From contig OX031065.1 in assembly GCA_943736015.1 (NCBI GenBank), forward strand, positions 24,318,427 through 24,382,426: a stretch of DNA of 64,000 nt. Direction: 5' to 3'. Every line of letters begins with the position of its first letter. Positions within the stretch are counted from its first letter, which is position 1. A program made the translations under genes and the position numbers. The stretch comes from Tridacna crocea. Taxonomy: Eukaryota; Mollusca; Bivalvia; Cardiida; Cardiidae. Shown here piece after piece: positions 58,509-64,000 of the stretch. Below the pieces are notes generated by a model. It saw nothing but the letters and a program-made list of their open reading frames with translations, was not told the DNA's origin and ran no database searches.

Positions 58509-61500
58509 GTAATATTTACTTGAGCCATTCTGTAACATAGGTCGAACCTTGGTCCGTATACACCAACCATTCTTAACATTCTTAGTCTTATTCTTCAAGA
58601 TTTTCTGACTGTGAAAGTAACAGAACTTCTGATTGGCTAAACCAAATGGTTTAGCCAATCAGAAATTCTGTTACTTTCACATTGGTGAAATTCTGAAGAA
58701 TAAGACTAAGACGTTCTTTGTCTTATTCTTCAAGATTTTCTGACTGTGAAAGTAACAAAACTTCTGATTGGCTAAACCAAAGGGTTTAGCCAATCAAAAG
58801 TTCTGTTACTTTCACATTGATAAAATTCTGAAGAATAAGACTATGAGCGTTCTGAAGATTGGTTGGTGAATACGGGGGGGGGGGGGGTTCTTGTCACCGA
58901 TGGTCAGTTTTCTGCATGACAAAGGATCATTCTACCTCTAGATCCTTCTGAATGTCAGAATTTATTTTTAGATCCATGATTATGTAATGACTTTCGATCA
59001 AGCCCACTGCGGTCTGAGCATAGCTCATTTGTTTATTTCATGCTTTTTACCTTTTAAGTATTCACGTGATACCAGTTGCAGCAAGTGCACCTATCCATAC
59101 TTTCCTAGATTGTCCATTACGATACATGTCTTCATACAGTATGGTTTCTGGGCCACTGGCTGCTTTCCCTGACAAACATTGTCGAAGCAATGTTCAATGG
59201 TGTGAGAGTAATCATGTCTCAGAGACTATCATCATTCCACAGACAATTCGGTCGAACTGGGGAAATGAACCAGCCATCCCATACCCTTCTAGCAAACCTA
59301 CGGAACGAGGCGATACATATATACTACTCAAACTTTGATAGGGATCACATACATATTTCTGTATGGGTTTTTATGTAACAACAGTTTTGCACACACTCTT
59401 TACCATAATGTAAAATTCTAGATTTGTTCAAGTTGAAAGCATTTGCTGACCAAAAACTATATGCAACGTGCACTATGCTGTCTGTCATAGGGTAGAAAAC
59501 ACCGTTGGAAAAGAAGAAAATGCCGGTATCAAGCATTTTCTCCTTGTCCAACAATGTTTTCCAACGGCTTCTTTCTCAGTGTCTTTAACAGTCGGCATTG
59601 TGAAGCAAAGGCTTGAAGATCCATTTCCACTGGACATTTTATTGATCAGAGTGGAAATGAGACATATTGTAAAACCATATATGATACATGTCATATATAT
59701 ATTTAGGGTGAATCTTTAAGGGCGATCCCTAGTAAATTTTGAGTAGTATATGTAGAGTGTGTCTAGTCACTTTGTAAAACATCTGTCAATATTTATTTGA
59801 TGAGGATTCACCAAACAATCAAAACATTTTGAACAACTGCTCAATTTAAACCAACCAGTTTATCAAACAGTCCCGTATCTTAACCCTTATCCTGTTATAA
59901 AACTAAAATTGAATTTTCAATTCGACATTCAAAACCAAAATATTGCGATTTCAAAGTTAAGTTTTAGGGAAAAAATATCTCTTGATGGGACAGGGTAGAT
60001 CAAAGATCAGACTTAGAGTTTTGTGCAGTCTGACCTTTGATCTAAACTGTCTACAAAAGGTCAGTGTGTCGCGTTGAACAGCAGTTAATGACCCAGAGGA
60101 AGAAATCTTCTGAAAATATCATCTTCCGTATCTCAGTGATAAAGGTGTATTGCTTATGCACATGTCATTTAACCAGGTCTCGACCTTTACGCTGCATATA
60201 CAAGTAGACAAATAAATGTATCTTCGGCTTTTTTTACGGGAAGCACAGGAAGTAGTAAATATACATTGGGAGGAACTTACACACACGGGTAATACCTCGA
60301 TTCCATTGACAGCGGTTCCAGTACGCTTCATAACAGCGCTGTAAAAAACGCCTTGATCGAAGTACAAGCGTGCCGAAAGCTTCATGATCGCCACGTTAAA
60401 CCCCATTCCGCTGTAGAGAGATTCCGTTATGCTTCAAAATTTGATCAAAACACCGCAAAGCGCAGCAAGAACGGCAACAGCGAAGTAGAAAAGCTTTTAT
60501 TGTAGTGATAAGCGTATCAAAAACTTCATGATCGCCATTTTAGGGCGCTTGTTTTACTTTGCTTCGAATTTACGTTGCAGGATCGCCATGGGTTCGATTC
60601 GCCTCAAAAGTGTAGTAAATCAGTTGTAAGAAAATCGTGAACGCAGCAGTATTGGAGCAGCAGTTTTAGTAACGTAGCGACAAAACAGTGCATCGAAACA
60701 AAAGTAACACCCAACCCTTTCAATCTGTTGTTTATGACTGCGAACTCGAGCACAACTACTGCAGCAATTCCATCCATTTTAGCTCACCTGAGCGCAAAGT
60801 GCTCAAGGTGAGTTTTTTGTGATTGGGCTGCCCGTCGTCCTTCCTCCGTCCAGGCGTCTCCATTTACATTGTTTGCACTCTAGTTACCACATTTTCAGTT
60901 AGCAACTTACGAAACGTTTTCATAATTCTCTTGATGATGTGTCTTGGACATGTTTGAAGTTTGGTCATGTCTGGTAATTAATGAATGAATGAATGTTGTT
61001 TTATGGCCCATCGACAGCTTTGTTCATTTAGCGCGCATATCTGTGTTAAAAGATAGTAAAAGTAGAGTTGTTTAAACTGAGTAAAGTTTGAAAACATTAA
61101 TGACAATAAAAGAATTGAATTAAGAAGTGTGCATAAAGGGCATTATCGAGTTACAGGGCAATCCCTATATACTCAAAAGTTTTAAATGATAAGAGCTAAA
61201 TTAAGAAGTAAGCATTAAGGGCATTATCGAGTTACAGGGCAATCCCTATATACTCCAAGGTTTTAAATGATAAGATTTTAGAAAGTGATAAAAAGGTTTG
61301 AAGTCAATATTGGATTGATAAAAATAAGTTTTTTTTTAAATGAAAAAGAAATATGTTCATTTACAATATGCATAACATATTATATTGAGCGGCTGGGCAT
61401 TCCCTACCTCAGTTTTACACAACATGTCTGGTAAAAGAGAAAGCTACTAGGCCAAATCTGAAAACAAAACAAAGAATTTGTATACACTCTAAAGGTCACA

Positions 61501-61931
61501 TTTTCAGCCTGATACTCTAAAACTTGGTTAGAAAGGGTTAACTTTTTGAAATCTCAGACAAGTTTGAAATTTTATCACAGCAAATCAAAAGGTACATGTA
61601 GTTCACTGCCAAAAGAGAGAGGTCCGCGAACATAACTCGTGCCTTACGGCACTTATTATTTTTGTATACCTTTCCCCTTTCGGCAAATATTTCCCCATAT
61701 TAACCACAAGTTGATGAAATAAACTCTATATATTGCATCACAGAGATTCAATAAACCCTCTTTTCTCAGATTACTGCTTATTTTCTGTCTACAGACCAAC
61801 AAGCTTGTGTCATCACTTGAGTATAAACCTTTTTTACCATCGTATGGTCCAGTCGCAAATGTCCGCCTCATACCGGAAGATTATGTTCTCAGGGACATGA
61901 CATTGATCCAGTTAGAGGACATCTATATGAG
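58365..61931 (+). CDS. METTL24-like gene 2, 5' part only (tandem paralogue of gene 1)
   Basis: Two exons (58365-58508 and 61795-61931) reproduce coding exons 1 and 2 of gene 1 in order, orientation, length (144 and 137 nt) and phase. Joined they code 93 residues plus two bases: 67 of 93 residues match gene 1. The rest, including the whole methyltransferase domain, is not in the window, although 2 kb beyond exon 2 is present; intron 2 of gene 1 is 4.8 kb, so this is expected. Both exons are intact, which suggests a living gene, but a pseudogene cannot be excluded without the downstream exons. Intron 1 is 3286 nt against 846 in gene 1, enlarged by repeats. Confidence 0.75.
58551..58878. mobile_element. 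Foldback element F3 with a doubled core, intron 1 of gene 2
   Basis: The hairpin core from TTATTCTTCAAGATTTTCTG to GAATAAGACTA is present twice in tandem between one pair of outer arms. Ends in a 14-G run. Confidence 0.75.
59325..59720 (+). repeat. Duplicated block in intron 1 of gene 2 (matches 61938-62345)
   Basis: ACTTTGATAGGGATCACATA, the divergent T1 copy and GATACATG...TTTAGGGTGAAT all recur in the same order just after exon 2 of the same gene. Confidence 0.7.
59390..59617 (+). mobile_element. T1-like MITE, intron 1 of gene 2, divergent subfamily
   Basis: Shares with 62015-62240 the internal words ACCAAAAACTATATGCAACG and CAGTGTCTTTAACAGTCGGC, unlike other T1 copies; the TTAA ends are gone. 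Part of a larger local duplication. Confidence 0.65.
59880..60088. mobile_element. T2 MITE, full copy with TTAA ends
   Basis: TTAACCCTTATCCTGTTATA at left, GAACAGCAGTTAA at right; palindromic core AAAGATCAGACTTAGAG / GCAGTCTGACCTTTGATC. TTAA both ends and the CCC terminus suggest piggyBac-type mobilisation, as for T1, but the internal sequence is unrelated. Confidence 0.68.
60100..60780. other. Intron 1 of gene 2, nothing recognised
   Basis: Contains repeated GCTTCATGATCGCCA words (60380 and 60526) but no larger structure. Confidence 0.3.
60778..60990 (+). repeat. Dispersed AGCTCACCTGAGC repeat, 5' end
   Basis: AGCTCACCTGAGCGCAAAGT pairs with GTGCTCAAGGTGAGTTTTTT, followed by CCCGTCGTCCTTCCTCCGTC. 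Same type of end as D5. Confidence 0.55.
61118..61275 (+). repeat. Two tandem units of about 80 bp
   Basis: GGCATTATCGAGTTACAGGG and CAATCCCTATATACTC occur twice, about 80 bases apart. Confidence 0.85.
61618..61735. mobile_element. H9 hairpin, truncated copy, intron 1 of gene 2
   Basis: GTCCGCGAACATAACTCGTG and CCATATTAACCACAAGTTGA match the H9 core and right arm. Confidence 0.6.
61795..61931 (+). CDS. METTL24-like gene 2, coding exon 2 (GC donor)
   Basis: Acceptor TTTTCTGTCTACAG. Encodes YKPFLPSYGPVANVRLIPED and ends EDIYMR. The donor is again ATGAG/GCAAGT, the same GC donor as in gene 1. Confidence 0.82.
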
Positions 61932-61937
61932 GCAAGT

Positions 61938-62345
61938 ATACTACTTACACTTTGATAGGGATCACTTACATAATTATTTCTGTATGGATTTATAAGTTAC
62001 AACATTTTTGTATAAAGTCTTAACTATACTGTAAAATTCCAGATTTGTCCAAGCTGAAAGCATTTGCTGACCAAAAACTATATGCAACGTGGTCTACGCT
62101 GTTTGCCATGGGATAGAAAACATCGTTGGGAAAGGAGAAAATGCTTATATCCAGCATTTTCTCCTTTTCCAATAATGTTTTCCAAATGCTTCTTTCTCAG
62201 TGTCTTTAACAGTCGGCATTGTAAGGTATCTATAGGTTTAAAGAACTATTTCTACTGGTCATTTCATAGATCAGTGTAGCATTGTTACATGTTGTAAAAG
62301 TAAACATGATACATGCCATGTATAGATTTAGGGTGAATGTTTTAG
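61938..62345 (+). repeat. Duplicated block after exon 2 of gene 2 (matches 59325-59720)
   Basis: Begins six bases after the exon 2 donor with ATACTACTTACACTTTGATA. The 59325 copy begins at the same point, so the block was copied without the exon. Confidence 0.7.
62015..62240 (+). mobile_element. T1-like MITE, intron 2 of gene 2, divergent subfamily
   Basis: Partner of 59390-59617; palindrome GAGAAAATGCTTATATCCAG with a mismatched loop. Confidence 0.65.
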
Positions 62346-62349
62346 GGTG

Positions 62350-63320
62350 GTTCCTACCTGGTGTAACAAACATTAAACATTTTACGGGTTCTTTTTACCG
62401 TATACATTGGTGTAGGGGTATGCTACAATGGTTGGATAATTGTTTGCTTCACTAGCTTATTGTCAGCGAGTTCATTTTACGACACTGTATCCGTCGTGAG
62501 TCTGTGCAAACAAATTTTAGTTAATTTCATTCAGACAAAACCACTGCTGCATAGTCATCAAAAACCATACCAGCTTGATGACCTGACTGTAAAGAGTAAA
62601 TTATGGCAAAGTAATGGCAAAGACTTGGCAGCCACTAAAATATCATTTATGCAGGTCTGTTTTTGTATGTGAATGAAATTTACTTCTAGGTCAAGGCAAA
62701 GGGGTTGTTCTCTTGAAATCGTGTTTATAACCTGGTGACCCTGTCAGTCATGTAGGAGTATCCTTGAGTAAGGCATGCCATAGCCAAAGGCCAGCACCGG
62801 TTGAAACATTACTAAGTAAAGATGATAATAACATTACGAAAGCTGAATTGCAATAGAAAGTAATATAAAAACACCATTTAAACAAATAATTACAAATTTT
62901 CAGATCTACAAATCTAAATCTCTGACAATTCTTAAACATTCCTAGATCTATGTCCCTTTAGTCATGAATGTGAACCATTTGTTGTTTATAACTTTAATTG
63001 AGAAATACAAGTACTGTGTCTTCAAACAATGACTACATGGATATGAATTCAGTTTAAATGTCAATGTCAGTTAATGATCAGACCCATGATATTTAACCAG
63101 CCTCTTTTGGCCCAATCCTTTCTAAATTTTAGACTTTTTTTGGATTGATCAATTGCTGTTGTACTCCCGCTCATTTCATATGTATCAAGCTGACCGCTCA
63201 CTTTATATAATTATTTTCCTTGATTTTACAAGCAGTCCATATTTGGAATTTGGCTTTCCTTACCCTAGAAACTGCTATACAAGTAAAAGATTATATTGAC
63301 TTGGGATCTAACAAAAGAAC
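62350..63320. other. Intron 2 of gene 2, nothing recognised
   Basis: No exon matching exon 3 of gene 1 (MGGEWDGG) is present up to the window end. Confidence 0.5.
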
Positions 63321-63323
63321 TTA

Positions 63324-63872
63324 AAGGTGGCCCTTCAGATTTTGAGACAAAAATTTTACAAAAGTTAAAAAAAATCATCCTTATACTCCCATTGTCTTAC
63401 TATTTTCATTCATAAAACCCCAGTAGTCGAAAACCATCCGACAACAAGTGAAATTAGAGATTTGATAAGGCCCAGGTCGACACCGACGGGAAATACGTTC
63501 TATTTTTACATGAGCAACTCGCTCATTTACATACTGGAAATACACATGCAAAGCTTCAAACATAGCGTCCGAACAAGAATATATGAAAAATAACTACATG
63601 TTTGTTATGTTATGGAATTTAAGCGTAATTAGTCACGTGCCAGTCACTTAACATTCCCACAATGCTTCTTTTTATTTTTGGCGCGAAATCTAAAAATAGC
63701 TTAAGAGGCTACGTAGCCTTTTAAGGGAATACCATTAAAGAAATATTATTTGGTAATTTTATGATTCTTAATTATTGATGATTTGTATTGTTTTTTCATA
63801 CAAATTTCAATGATATATAAATTTTTTAATTTGGTGTGATGTGAAAATTCTAAATACCCACCTTTAAAATTA
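63324..63872. repeat. Dispersed repeat D2, most complete copy
   Basis: Its left part matches 3795-4010 and its right part 485-802, so it joins two halves that are separate elsewhere. Non-coding. Confidence 0.7.
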
Positions 63873-64000
63873 ATGACTCAACACCTTAAGCACTAAGCTA
63901 TCCAAGACAACTCAAAACTCTTTGGAAGCTGATACCACATTTCCTATAATACATGTATTTATTTACATACAGAAAAGTTTTTTGAGAAGAAAAATCATGA

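Noticed and set aside
1637..62240. T1 hairpins as microRNA genes or rho-independent terminators
   Set aside because: TTAA-bounded, about 40 dispersed copies with conserved ends: transposable elements. Terminators of that kind are bacterial and out of place here.

Overview
This window is non-coding-rich animal DNA, most likely from a bivalve mollusc. It is AT-rich and has one intron-rich gene with small exons separated by kilobases. Foldback and short inverted-repeat transposons are very dense, tRNA-derived SINE heads are present, and there is a broken Jockey/CR1-type LINE. I see no operons, CRISPR arrays, rRNA or intact tRNA genes. The bivalve call rests on the style of repeats and gene structure, not on a species marker.

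Genes. The one complete gene (23,632-41,155, + strand) has six coding exons that join in frame to a 304-residue protein of the METTL24 type: an N-terminal membrane anchor followed by a Methyltransf_22/FkbM-like S-adenosylmethionine-dependent methyltransferase domain. A tandem paralogue starts at 58,365. Only its first two coding exons (58,365-58,508 and 61,795-61,931) lie in the window and the rest must lie to the right. In both genes coding exon 2 ends at a GC splice donor instead of GT, and in the complete gene the reading frame requires that donor. Both genes point right, so they are a head-to-tail duplication.

Layout. 1-23 kb: no gene recognised; dispersed repeats and hairpin MITEs, a 3.3 kb element inserted inside a MITE (10.4-13.7 kb), and a tandem duplication (19.1-20.3 kb) whose second copy is an empty site for two transposons. 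23.6-41.2 kb: METTL24-like gene, its introns full of hairpin MITEs, a nested insertion (26 kb), a MULE-like element (27 kb), a triplicated 100-bp repeat just before exon 4, and a 2.3 kb minisatellite in intron 5. 41-50 kb: repeats, a second MULE-like element (47.2-47.7 kb), a long dispersed repeat (48.0-49.6 kb). 50.5-53.5 kb: dead LINE. 53.8-57.5 kb: a small inverted-repeat element, a tRNA-SINE head, and a 2.68 kb element with roughly 550-bp terminal inverted repeats, CACTG termini and a perfect 5-bp target duplication. 58.3-64 kb: start of the second METTL24-like gene and more repeats.

The dominant feature is one MITE family of about 230 bp bounded by TTAA (piggyBac-like target duplication) with a nearly perfect 60-bp central palindrome. 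I count roughly 28 near-complete copies and over a dozen fragments, about one tenth or more of the window. A second palindromic family also has TTAA/CCC termini. All coordinates were read by eye; ends of degraded repeats are approximate.
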